Shown here: positions 11,498 to 21,471 of the stretch, in pieces
How positions within the stretch are numbered: the first letter of the stretch is position 1
How the letters are laid out: every line of letters begins with the position of its first letter
Origin: Sanguinoderma infundibulare
Taxonomy: Eukaryota; Basidiomycota; Agaricomycetes; Polyporales; Polyporaceae
Assembly: GCA_032821775.1 (NCBI GenBank)
Contig: JAVLRN010000009.1
Coordinates: forward strand, 310,001-374,000
DNA length: 64,000 nucleotides
Direction of reading: 5' to 3'
Position numbers and translations under genes: made by a program
The notes under the pieces: generated by a model
What the model saw: only the letters and a program-made list of their open reading frames with translations
Told to the model about the DNA's origin: nothing
Databases searched by the model: none

Positions 11498-12961
11498 ATG
11501 GTCTACCGCCTCCTGCGCCCTGCGACGGTGCCAGCCTGGAGACTTGGAACAGCTTCCGTCTTTCGAAGCCCTGGCCTCATAGTCAAGTCTCGCTCACCGA
11601 CAACTCTCCATAAATCTCGTAACCTGGCAACAATGTCATCTGCGCCTACGATTGCTGTTATCGCCCCGGGTGCGATGGGCTCTGCCGTCGCCCATAGGTT
11701 CAAAAAGGCTGGATGCACAGTGCTCACAACCCTCGAGGGTCGCTCGGCCTCGACCGTCGAGCGTGCGAGGAAGGCCGGAATGGAGGACGCATCGCTTGGC
11801 GATATCGCGCGCCGCGCAGACTGGGTCCTCAGCATCATCCCGCCAAGCTCAGCTGTCACGTTCGCGGAGGAGTTCAAGAACGCTTACGAGGCAGCATCCA
11901 GCGGGAACTCCAAGCTTGCATTCGCCGACTGCAATGCCGTCAACCCGGATACTGTGAAGGGCATTGCGCGCATCTTCGACGGGAGTCCCATCCGGTTCGT
12001 CGATGCGAGCATCATTGGTGGGCCTCCTGCGGATGGGTACGACCCTGCCTTCTATGCCTCAGCTGCCCCGGAAGATGTGGATGCCCTGGATGCCTTCATC
12101 GGGCTAAGTTCGTGGGGATTGCGGACGGTCGCCTTGAAGGGAGAGGGTGCGGGCGTCGGGGATGCGAGCGCATTGAAGATGTCGTACGCGGTGAGTTCTT
12201 ACTTTCATATGCATAGGAATATGGAAGAGGACGAGAGGCAGTTCTGGTAGCTCTCAAAATGGGAGATGATGCCTATCTTCTGAACGGCTCCGCGGTCATG
12301 GTGCTATGACGACATCTCGTTCGTTATTCGTTGTCCCAATCTCAGTTGCAGCTTCACCGCGATTCCATCCTGTTGGCCGCATTGAACTCTGAGAGCTTGC
12401 GCGATGCATAGCACCATCCGCGAAGTACAACACTGGAAATCCAAGAGGCGTAGCTCAGTCACATGCACTCACCTTTCCTATCAACACTTACTAACCACTC
12501 TGGTTTCCGTCGCCATAGGGAATCACCAAGGGGTTCATCGGCCTCACTGCCACGATGATACTTTGTAAGTGCAAGGTCGCATCTAACTGAGAAGGTTTCT
12601 AAGAGTGGCTGACTCCCTTTGTTCTTCCGTAGCGGCCCACGCGGCGTCTCCGGCGACAGCTCAGGCACTGGTGCACGAGTTGCGCGAGTCACAGCCCTTC
12701 TTCCTCGAACGCATCACGCGAAGCATCCCCGCTATGCTCCCGAAAGCGTATCGCTGGGTGGGTGAGATGGAAGAGATCTCCGCGTTCGTCCAGAACGGGC
12801 TCGGAGATGGTGAAGCGCATGTCCACCAGGGATTCGCACACCTGTACGACAGGGTCGAGAAGGCGTTGCCGGAAGGGGAGGATATCGCCGTATTGAAGAA
12901 GTTTGTCGAAGAAGCGAACGCGACGATTCGCGAATCCGGGGGTCCCCACAAGCAGCAGTGA
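11498..12961 (+). CDS. 6-phosphogluconate-dehydrogenase-like NAD(P)-binding protein (DUF1932 C-terminal domain)
   Basis: This oxidoreductase of the beta-hydroxyacid dehydrogenase fold has a Rossmann N-terminus (IAVIAPGAMGSAVAHRFKKAG, glycine-rich loop GAMGSA). The middle contains FADCNAVNP, then DASIIGGPPADGYDP. The C-terminal helical domain runs from GITKGFIGLTATMILS to IRESGGPHKQQ. Exons are 11498-12190, 12519-12563 and 12632-12961; the splices join TCGTACGCG to GGAATCACC and ATACTTT to CGGCC. The first intron, 328 bases, is long for this window. Two in-frame starts exist. ATG 11498 has a strong context and adds 45 residues with 6 Arg, 2 Lys and no Asp or Glu, like a mitochondrial presequence. 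ATG 11633 starts just before the Rossmann fold (MSSAPTIAV). The substrate is unknown. Confidence 0.82.
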
Positions 12962-13225
12962 AGAACGGTGCGACGGCAGTACGTACAAGAGTGAACCGTG
13001 TAGTATCTGCGTAGACATCTCAATTGCTCGCTCGTCCGATGTAATTCCCGGGATAGCCGTCGAACAGGAATAATTGCCTCTCCGAACGCAATCAAACGTC
13101 CGCCAACTGCTATCATTCACACGCCATACGGATTGTACTTAAAAGTCAGAGGCCGCGCAGTACCCCCATCCACCTTCCTTCCGCCCCCGCCCTCATCCGT
13201 GCTCGCCACGCAGCCAACGTGAAGC

Positions 13226-14635
13226 ATGAAGGACGTCGAGCGCATTCCATACGACATCTGGCACATCATCTTCCAGCACGTCTGCACCGATGGCGGATTC
13301 TCCGGATGCGCGCTCTCGCGGACCTCGAAGGCTTTCAGAAGCCTGTCGGCCTCGACACGTTTCTGGTCGCTGACGCTGTCGAGCGTCACAGAGGTGAAGA
13401 ACTTCCTCGTCTGCCTCGAGCGCATCCGCCGTTTCGACGGTGTCCCCTCCCAATCCCCTCCCACTTCCCGACTGTCTGCCCCCGACGCCGCCGCCGCATC
13501 GCGTAGCCCCAATCCGATCCATAACCTGCTTCTAGCGTTCCTGCCGGACACATGTGATGCGCCACGGCGCGCGTTTCGGAAGTGGACGGACTACGCACGC
13601 GACGAGCGCTCGCTCGTCTTCCAGCTCGCGAACGACCACAGGGCCTGGGAGGCGCACAAGGTGCAGTGGAACCGCGACTGCGTCCTCCACGTCTCGCGCC
13701 TCCTCCAGCTCGCCGCGCCGACGCTGCGTTCGCTCGCGGTCCTCCAGTGTGGCGAGATCCGGCTGCCGCTCGTGCACTGTCGCCAGCCGTTCCCCGCGCT
13801 CCGCGAGCTCACGCTGCTCGCGGACGACAGGATGTTCGTGCGCACCGTCGGGGAGGGCGCGCTGGTCCCCGGACAGAACGACCCGTCCGACTTTGAGTTC
13901 TATGGGGTGCCCGCGGACGTACCAGAGGACCCGCCGTTCCCCGCGCTCACGCACCTCCACGTCGTCGTCGCTGGGCCGAAACTCCATCCCTGGGAGAAGA
14001 CGCTCCCGCTGTGGTCAGCGATCGCGCCCTCTGTCGCTCACCTGCGCGTGTCGCAAGGGGGTGCGCGCACCCCGGCGGTCCTCGCCGAGATGCTGGGGGT
14101 ATCGCCCGCGCCGACATCGCCGGAAGACGGGGAGCTGTCAGAGGCCGCTGAGGATGCGCCGCTGGAGGCGGAGCCATTGTACCCCAGCCTGCAGACGGTG
14201 ATCGTGCAGATGTCGAGCGCGCGCAAGACGAACAGCGCGGTGGATCCGGCGCTGCGCGAGCTGCAGCGCATCGCGGACGTGTGCGCTGCCGAAGGCTTCT
14301 ATGCGCCGCGGGTCGCGATCCTGAAGAGCCGCACGTACATGCCCGGGTACTGGGAGAGCAGGCTCAGGTGGGAGTGGCGGACGCGCATGGTCGGAGGGGG
14401 TGGTTGCTGGACGGAGGACGAGGAGGATGAGAACGTCTGGAAAGACTTCCACGATGTAGACCAGCCAAAGAGAGGGAAGAAGGGGAAGATCAAGGTTGCT
14501 AGCATCCGGGAGACACAGGATGGGGGCTCTGACAATGGCGCGGCTGAAGTCGATAAGCCGGGAAAGAAGTGGTGGAAGGTACTTGCGAATGGTATGCCAC
14601 GACTAAACCGGAAACGCAGTATGAATATAAAGTGA
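13226..14635 (+). CDS. F-box-like domain protein, paralogue 1 (469 aa, single exon)
   Basis: This intronless gene starts at the ATG at 13226. The N-terminus (IPYDIWHIIFQHVCTDGG, then LSRTSKAFR) looks like an F-box in a family-specific form, which in general recruits Skp1/cullin ubiquitin ligases; here that role is inferred. The body lacks clear leucine-rich repeats but has blocks shared with the genes at 15160 and 26138: LLLAFLPDTCD; LAAPTLRSLAVLQCGEI; LRELTLLADDRMFVR; PPFPALTHLHVVV; WEKTLPLW; and GYWESRLRWEWRTRMV followed by GCW. The tail is Lys-rich (KRGKKGKIKV, LNRKRSMNIK) and could be a nuclear signal. Long open frames on the opposite strand are GC-driven shadows. Confidence 0.8.
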   Translation: MKDVERIPYDIWHIIFQHVCTDGGFSGCALSRTSKAFRSLSASTRFWSLTLSSVTEVKNFLVCLERIRRFDGVPSQSPPTSRLSAPDAAAASRSPNPIHNLLLAFLPDTCDAPRRAFRKWTDYARDERSLVFQLANDHRAWEAHKVQWNRDCVLHVSRLLQLAAPTLRSLAVLQCGEIRLPLVHCRQPFPALRELTLLADDRMFVRTVGEGALVPGQNDPSDFEFYGVPADVPEDPPFPALTHLHVVVAGPKLHPWEKTLPLWSAIAPSVAHLRVSQGGARTPAVLAEMLGVSPAPTSPEDGELSEAAEDAPLEAEPLYPSLQTVIVQMSSARKTNSAVDPALRELQRIADVCAAEGFYAPRVAILKSRTYMPGYWESRLRWEWRTRMVGGGGCWTEDEEDENVWKDFHDVDQPKRGKKGKIKVASIRETQDGGSDNGAAEVDKPGKKWWKVLANGMPRLNRKRSMNIK

Positions 14636-15159
14636 ATTTTTGTAGCGATAGCATGAAGCGTACTAGCGTTCCTGACATAGTTCTGTCCCATTGTCTGATA
14701 TCTACTATATTGCCTGTTAGATGCAGCTGTTTCCGAATTGACAATGATCCGTTATCTGTTGGCTCCCTGCCAGGGGATGGAAGGGGCGGTGTCTATCACC
14801 TGTCAGCAGACACCCTGCATCCTGTACGTACCGTTGTGCACTCTTAGTTATGACCCGAAGCTAGCCTGCACTGGCCAGATTCAAAAGGAGGTTCGATTCA
14901 TGATATATTTTTCTATTGTCTCCTATTCTTCATAGCTCCGTAGCTGCGGGGACAGCATTCTGCAACCGGCTTTCAAGCTTGTGCGCGATGTTACTGGGCG
15001 GCACGTCGACACCTATGATCATATTGACACCCACGATGGCCAAGGCACTCCGGCCGACGGTGACCGTACGGAGATATCTGGCCTCTCGTTCCTCACCGCC
15101 CTGTTCTGCTTCTTCCTCCTCCCCTCACGTCCTATCCCGATACGACCCCGTCTCAGTCC
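14636..15159. other. Intergenic between tandem F-box-like genes, 524 bases
   Basis: This stretch holds the 3' end of paralogue 1 and the promoter of paralogue 2, with a CT-rich run at about 15095-15130 before the ATG. A perfect 7-base inverted repeat (GGTGTCT/AGACACC, 13-base loop) lies at 14788-14814. No gene is seen. Confidence 0.5.
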
Positions 15160-16488
15160 ATGGATCGTCTCCCCGTCGACATCTGGAACCATATCTTCTT
15201 CCACGCATGCACCGATGGCGGGCGTACCGGGGCAGCCCTCGCATCCACATCCCATTTCCTCAGCACAGCCTCTGCACCATACCGCTTCCACTCCCTGAAG
15301 CTTACCAGCCTCGCCCAGATCGGGAAATTACTCCTCTGCTACGAGCGGATGGGCGGAGCATCGTCCAGGCCTCCCCGGTGCAACGGACACGTCCATAATC
15401 GCGCATTGGGCGCCCGCCATCTCCTGCTCGCCTTCCTTCCAGGGGAGTGCGACGTCCCCGCACGTCCATGGCGTGGCTGGTCAGAGTACTCGCGAAAGAA
15501 GCACAAGCGAGAGGGCGAAATCGTCGAGGACGAGCTGGCCTGGGAGAACTCGAAGGCCGCGTGGGATCGCCAGTTCGAGTACCTCGTCCCCCGCCTCTTC
15601 CACCTCGTCGCCCCCACCCTCGAGACGCTGGCCGTCTTGCAGCACTCGGACATCGCGCTCCCATACGCCGGCGGCCACTTCCCCAGGCTCCGGGAGCTCT
15701 CCTTGCTCGCAGACGACCGCCTCTTCGTGCGCCCTGAGCCGCACTGGACCACGGCCGTTGACACGTTTGACAACGAGGAGGCCCGCTCGCCGCCGTTCCC
15801 GGCGCTCACTCACCTGCACATCGTGTACGAGGGGCCGAAACAGGTCCCATGGGAGAAGACGCTGGCGCTGTGGGGCAAACTCGCGCCCGCGGTGACGCAC
15901 GTCCGGGTGTCGCAGGCGAGCAAGCTGATGCCCGAGGTCCTGAACGATATCGCCACCAGGTCGTTTGCGCACGCGCAGGCGCTGGGAAAGACGACGAGCG
16001 GCACGTCGAGCGGCCGGCAGCGCGTCTCGTTCCCGAAGCTGCGCCGGGCCATCGTCCAGCCGTTCGTCCTCGAGCCCGTTCGAGGACACGAGCACCTGGA
16101 GGAGGTCAGGACGTTGCGCGCGGCGCCGAGGTCCAGAGGCCCGGTTGTCGTCGTGATGCGCGGGAGGTGGTACCGAGATGGCTATTGGAGAGACAGGCTC
16201 AGGTGGGAGTGGGAGGCGCGGATGGTCGCAGGACCGGGTTGTTGGGCCGAACGAGAAGATGACGAGGGCGAGTGGGCCTACGAGCGCAGAAAGAGGGCAG
16301 AGCTAGCCGTCGCGAAGGCCAGGGTGAAGAATTTGACAGTGCGGCCAGCTGTTCACGCAAGAGTCTTGTCCATGATTCATTTGGACGAGGACTACATTAG
16401 CGGTCTGGGTCCTCTCAAGGTCGCAACTACGAGAGTTAAACTGCGGGGTTTTATTGGACTGGGGAGGAAAAGATCGGTGTCACACTAA
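15160..16488 (+). CDS. F-box-like domain protein, paralogue 2 (442 aa, single exon)
   Basis: This is an intronless tandem paralogue of the gene at 13226. It opens with MDRLPVDIWNHIFFHACTDG, the same F-box-like helix plus CTDGG signature. It continues with shared blocks in the same order: LLLAFLPGECDVP; LVAPTLETLAVLQHSDI; LRELSLLADDRLFVR; PPFPALTHLHIVYEGPK; WEKTLALWGKLAP; HVRVSQ; and GYWRDRLRWEWEARMV with GCW. The ends differ, and the tail is basic. The orientation and 524-base spacing fit a recent tandem duplication followed by divergence. A role as substrate adaptor of an SCF ubiquitin ligase is plausible but not shown by the sequence. Confidence 0.8.
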   Translation: MDRLPVDIWNHIFFHACTDGGRTGAALASTSHFLSTASAPYRFHSLKLTSLAQIGKLLLCYERMGGASSRPPRCNGHVHNRALGARHLLLAFLPGECDVPARPWRGWSEYSRKKHKREGEIVEDELAWENSKAAWDRQFEYLVPRLFHLVAPTLETLAVLQHSDIALPYAGGHFPRLRELSLLADDRLFVRPEPHWTTAVDTFDNEEARSPPFPALTHLHIVYEGPKQVPWEKTLALWGKLAPAVTHVRVSQASKLMPEVLNDIATRSFAHAQALGKTTSGTSSGRQRVSFPKLRRAIVQPFVLEPVRGHEHLEEVRTLRAAPRSRGPVVVVMRGRWYRDGYWRDRLRWEWEARMVAGPGCWAEREDDEGEWAYERRKRAELAVAKARVKNLTVRPAVHARVLSMIHLDEDYISGLGPLKVATTRVKLRGFIGLGRKRSVSH

Positions 16489-17664
16489 AAGTTGACAAGG
16501 TGTTAGTACATATGGCCCAGAGTGGCACATTTATAGTGAAGAGGACACTTACTACTAGTACTTATTTTGAAGTATTGATTAAATGTGCCTTCATATAAGG
16601 TCGTGGAAGATATGTGCAATAGGCGGGAAGAGATAGTCAACTCGACGCAGTGTTCGCAGCGTTTGTTTGGTTATGTTAGGATCCAAAGCCTCCGCCTTCC
16701 ATTTTCGGATAGTCCGCCTCCGAACTGACTCGGTTAATGGTCCGTGCGCAGGCTTCCGACGTATATAAAGCCGTGGATCCCCAACCCTGTTCCTCACCAC
16801 TCTGGCCCTCGAGGCTTAGATCAAGTGTAGTATCTGTTCTTAATAGTTTAACGACTATTACGGAGGTCCTGCCTCCTGTTACTCGTTACTAATTTTTGCC
16901 GCCCTTTTCTCTTCTCGTTGCTCGCAACGACGAGATGTAGGATGACCTTGCCGCTGCAGTACTGGCTCGAGTCGTCCGGGGTTATCTTCGGTGTCCCGTT
17001 CTTTTCGAGGTGCCATTGTGACCGGTCAGTTGGCTGGACGCTGGGCTCTTCGAATGGATCGTGGTCGACCAGACGGTAGTGGCAACCGTCTGCAATTCGT
17101 TTCATCATGATGTCTATGCCCTAACGTGGGGAGCGCGGCGCATGCCTACACGCCCGCGTTGAACAACATCACAAGAAGCGCGGTCGGTTTCCTAAAAGAT
17201 ACAACGATGATCAGGAACTAAAGTGGGCGGTGATATAGAAGAACACTTATACGAAATGCTACAGTATAGAAGGCGACGAAGTAACGTATATAAATATGTC
17301 ATATTGTTAGTGGATGGGGCGATTGAATCGGTGTGAACTTCTCGTGGCGGAGAGATATATGCGCGGAGAGAAGATGGCGTGCTACGACATACACAGCCAA
17401 AGACGGATAGCATTACCAAATCGTGGAAACGAGGAGGATACGGGGTACGTGGGACGGAGATCGGTAGATGGTGACACGAGGGGTGAATCGAGGGATACAA
17501 AAGCCAGAAAAAGGAAACAACCATGGCAGACGCTCTCATAAGCATCTGCCAGTTTGCCAGTGCATTGAATGGTTCGTGATGATCTATCGAGGAAGCATGG
17601 ACGTCCAGGGCATTAGAGGGTAACCAATGGTAACCAACTCGGAGAAAGCGCGCAGCGCCTGCGT
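16489..17664. other. Intergenic, 1176 bases, with an isolated TATA box
   Basis: The region separates the F-box-like pair from the 3' end of the G-alpha gene. A canonical TATATAAAG on the plus strand at 16762-16770 is followed by a CT-rich start-like stretch, but no plausible plus-strand reading frame follows. An 86-codon minus-strand frame at 16848-17108 is listed separately. Confidence 0.4.
16848..17108 (-). CDS. Possible small hypothetical protein (86 aa)
   Basis: I do not recognise this frame. It starts with two ATGs (MMKRIADGCHYRLVDHDPFE) and encodes a hydrophilic product with a balanced composition (DPFEEPSVQPTDRSQWHLEK). This is unlike the Arg/Ser-rich shadow frames elsewhere in the window. 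It ends in a basic tail. There is no signal peptide or membrane segment and no obvious intron. It could be a small gene, one exon of something longer, or chance. Confidence 0.22.
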   Translation of the reverse strand: MMKRIADGCHYRLVDHDPFEEPSVQPTDRSQWHLEKNGTPKITPDDSSQYCSGKVILHLVVASNEKRKGRQKLVTSNRRQDLRNSR

Positions 17665-19883
17665 TCAAAGAATATCAGCGTCCTTGAGGCTGTTCCGCTG
17701 GATTCCTTCACGGACTGAGGGCCGCGTTGGTAAGTGTTGTATCTGATTGGCAATAGACATGAACGTACCTGCTGCGACCTGAATGGCTGTGGCTTGGGTG
17801 TCCTATGAAACCAGCGTAACGTCAGCGCGTACTGAACATAAAATAGCACTGCATAATGTCTCGTAAGGCGGTCGGCAAGGTAACGTAACACGAGGAGTCC
17901 AGCGGCCACTGCGGCGGCAGCTCGTGAGACCATGCAAGGCACGATTCGGAGAACCATGCACAAGTGACCAAAGAGACGCGAAGGACAACCGGCTCAGTTA
18001 CGATGGTAGACTTACCACCACAGACGTGAGATAGGAGTAAAAGCCGCGCTGCTGGGGAGAATATTTGATGAGGGTGTCCCTGAACTGGCCGCGGAAATCT
18101 GTATCACGTCGCGGAAGAAGCACCAAGGTCAGATGGATGAATCGAAGAAACATGACAGGGAATCACTTGCATTTCGCCACCGCAGGCGCCTCGTTGGGCC
18201 GCTCTTGGTACGTCGGAACGTGATCAACCACACGGACGCCGCGCGCGAGCTTCTTCTGCAGAAGATCGCACTTGTTCAAGAACTGCACGGGGACGTATGA
18301 GGATCGCAGTGCACGGGCGGAACGCGCTAGTTATAAATACTCACCAGAATGAGTTGGACCTTCGCGAGAATCTTGGTGGAACAGACGGCCTTCCAAAGCA
18401 ACAGGCTATCTTGGAGGCGGTTTACCTTCCTGTCTTCCAACAGCGTCTCGTCGAAGCAGCTGATCGGCGCGAGGAATATGATCGCGTTGATATCATCGAA
18501 GTAGGGGTACCATGCGTGTCGCTGAGATTCAATGAGAAAAGAAGGCGGCATCCACGAGCGGTGAGACACATACCAGTGAACGCGCGCCACCCACATCATA
18601 AATAAGCCATTCGCGACCGGTCTCGGCACCTTGAAACGGGCATTGAGTGGTGAATCCAGGGAGCTATAGACGGCGTTCTTACCCTTTTCAAAGACGAACC
18701 GGTGTTCCTGCACGCCCATGGTCCGCAGACGGGCGCGAACAACGTCCGCATCTGACGGTTGGTAGTCTTGTGCGGCGATACGTTTCACATCGTTCAAGAA
18801 GCTATTGAGGCGAGCGTGTGGGAGTTAGCGCTGACGACACGCACGGGATGACGAGGTGGACTCACAAACCAGGCCCTTCCTCGGGTCTCATGCCTCTCTT
18901 GTCGAGCACGTCCTTCACAGCAGGATCGGCCCAGAGTGCATGCATGTCGTCCGCGCACGACGCGATGACCCCGGCGGCGTGTTCGACGTTGGGCTCAGTC
19001 CTTTCCGGTTCTATCTGGGATTCAGAAATGCGAGACACCGAAACCCGGTGCTGGTGCTGGTAAACGCTGAGCACGACAGGCAACCGGCGAATCAAAGGTT
19101 AGAACATACCCTGGACCGACCAGTGACTCCCCCTCTCACACTCTCCCCGTCCTCGCCTCTAATCCCTCGCACGCGATTGAGCGCAGATTTCCACCCACTC
19201 CGACTTGTCACGGCGAATTCTCGCGGGCGGAACTTCCCACTCTCCCATGGAGCTGCGCTGCCGCTGCCACCGCGGACGTCCTCCGTCGAAGCTGCGCCCA
19301 GGCTACGTTCAAGGTCGCGTTGAACGTCGCGTAGCGGTCCGAGGCGGCGAAGAAGGAGGGAGTGCGTCTCGTTGAGCAGGGATGTTGAGGGGTTAATGGA
19401 TGCTTTCTCGTCTTCGTCCTCTTCCTCGAGGTCGAGCGTGTTCACTAGCTGTTCGTTGGCGAGGGACGTAGAGGAAAGCTCTTTCGCGAGGACATCGGTA
19501 ATGGACGTTACCGAGCGGACGAGGTTGAGGTGGATCACAGCGCGCCATGCCGCTCGTTCGGCCAGGAAGGACGAGTAGGCGTAGGCCAACTGGAAGTCTT
19601 GGGTGCCGTCAAAACCCCTACGCCGCAAATGAACTGTGGAGCACGCACTTTTCACCGTCGTAGACTTCCCACTCTCGCTCTGGCCGAGGAGCAGCACCTT
19701 GATAGGCGGCTTGCGCTTCTTCATGGCGTTCTTCTCCGCCTTTATCTGGTCGTCGATTTGTTCGCTGACTTGGCGAGCGTGCGCTTCAGCCTGCTCTCTG
19801 GCCCACCGTTCGCCAGGCGTCTCATCCTGGGGAGGCTCGATAGCGGCAGCAAGGGGGTCGGGGGTCTCGAGGTTCCGGGTCAT
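17665..19883 (-). CDS. Divergent heterotrimeric G-protein alpha subunit
   Basis: This is a GTP-binding alpha subunit of a heterotrimeric G protein, of the enlarged type found in multiple copies in mushrooms. The ATG is at 19883. The N-terminus is a charged helix (GERWAREQAEAHARQVSEQI) without Gly2 or nearby Cys, so the usual lipid anchors are missing. G1 is GQSESGKSTTVK, split from NFQLAYA by an intron at about 19646. A long acidic insert follows (LEEEDEDEK). Switch I is VVRARLRTMGVQEH, which keeps the catalytic Arg. G3 is DVGGARSLR at 18583-18597, with Ala where the catalytic Gln normally is. G4 is FLNKCDLL and G5 is TSVVDTQA, just after an intron. The protein ends SLKDADIL. About eight introns are needed. 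Slow or absent GTP hydrolysis is inferred from the Gln-to-Ala change. Confidence 0.85.
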
Positions 19884-21471
19884 GGCGGCGATGGAGAGGG
19901 GGGCAAGTCAATGTCCGGGAAAAGCGAGGCGGACCCATTTGAGCCGTTTTGAGGACGAAAGCGTTTGGGTGGTGATGGGAACAGACGAAGCTGATGATGG
20001 CCGAGAATCCCCACTGGCCTATCCATTCTCCCCCTAAATCGGCGCTCCCTCAGAATGTAGCGTCGTCAGCGACGCGCGTGCATCATTCCTATGGGTAGGC
20101 CACGAGCAGCTAACTAGCCGTCAATATTTCAACGTTGACAGCGAGGACAGTCTTTTACAATGTATTCACTCACCTGATGACGGCGCCCTGGCCGCGGTCG
20201 CCGACCGCCGGCATTCAGTGGCCCCCAACCGCCTAACATGTACACAGAGCCGGCGAGTATAGCGGTCTTGCTGATTGCGTGGATATTTGGAAGAGGCAAC
20301 AAGTGTAATTGATTTTCAATCATCTAGCCGAGTCGTAGCCGCCACGTTGATTTCCTTTTCCGGTAAGCGACCGGTCTACTACACGCCAAGGGCGTCGGTG
20401 AACCTTCCTTCGACGCCCATGCTTGGAGGAGTAAAAATTGAGACGAGACATCCAATTATGACATACCCTGCAGATGAAAACGGACAATGCTTGTGTATGA
20501 AGTAGGTAATGGAACTGTTATGCATCCCCACCACGCGTCGGACGATACATACCCGGGAGTGCATATAATGTGCCTATCATGAGCCCTGCGAAGCTGACGC
20601 TTATTTGTAATCCTCAATCAGCCTCTCGTATCGGCTTCCCATACACGAGCACATCCTGACCCCATAACTTACAATTCTCTCAGGAACCTGAGAGCGTCGG
20701 GGCGCAAGTGGTCAAAAATGACCCTTAGCAACCGAGTTTGTACAACTGCATCCGTTCTCGTCGGCCTGAAACGGGTCACGGTGGTACTGCCATGTCGAAC
20801 GAATTGTAAGTGCAAGGTATCGCGCTTGCCGTCCTGTATGGCTTGACAGAGTTAGGCCTGGCAGCAAAAGCTGCAGACGATTAAGTATATCCTTTTAAAT
20901 GCGCAGTACAGCTCGAAGCTCAACGAGTCGATATCCACGATCCGCCCCATAGCTACCAATCGCCTCTAGCAAGTAGATGAAAGCGGTGGGCTCAACACGA
21001 ACTCAAAAAATGCAAGATCTAGTCAAGAGAGATATACAGAGCAATCCACCCTAAACCGTCCAGCCATCCATCGGAACCAGAGCAGATTAAAAAAAAGCCA
21101 CGAATGCGAATGCGAGCACGAATGAACAAGAAGGAAGGCGGAGAAAGAACGGGCGGTGACGTGTGCGACAAAGGGACAGCGAAAGATTATGCGTGCGAGC
21201 AACGAGATGCCAGGAAATGCGAATGTGATCGGCAGAGAGAAGATGATGCGAGATGATTAAGTATATAGGGTTTGAGACGAGCGAGAGTGGGTTGAATGCT
21301 ACAACAAGGGAGAGAGAGAGCGTGAGGTGATTGACGAGTACGACTACGCTGAAAAACCTGAAACGGAGATGAGAACAACATGAATGACAACGAGCGTAAT
21401 TAACTGGTATATCAGCGGATACGATATCGGCGGCGCGTCCGGGGGATGAAACTATGCATGTACAGTTGCGA
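19884..21471. other. Intergenic, 1588 bases
   Basis: This stretch covers the promoter of the G-alpha gene and the 3' end of the RhoGAP gene, both on the minus strand. It is less GC-rich than its neighbours, with short purine-rich runs near 21300. There is a perfect 8-base palindrome with a 2-base loop (CTCTCAGG AA CCTGAGAG) at 20677-20694. I find no supported gene. A non-coding transcript cannot be excluded. Confidence 0.45.

Noticed and set aside
15481..16095. Long open frame on the minus strand opposite F-box-like paralogue 2
   Set aside because: It is a GC-driven shadow: Arg/Glu-rich, no domain, and entirely antisense to a gene with conserved protein blocks.
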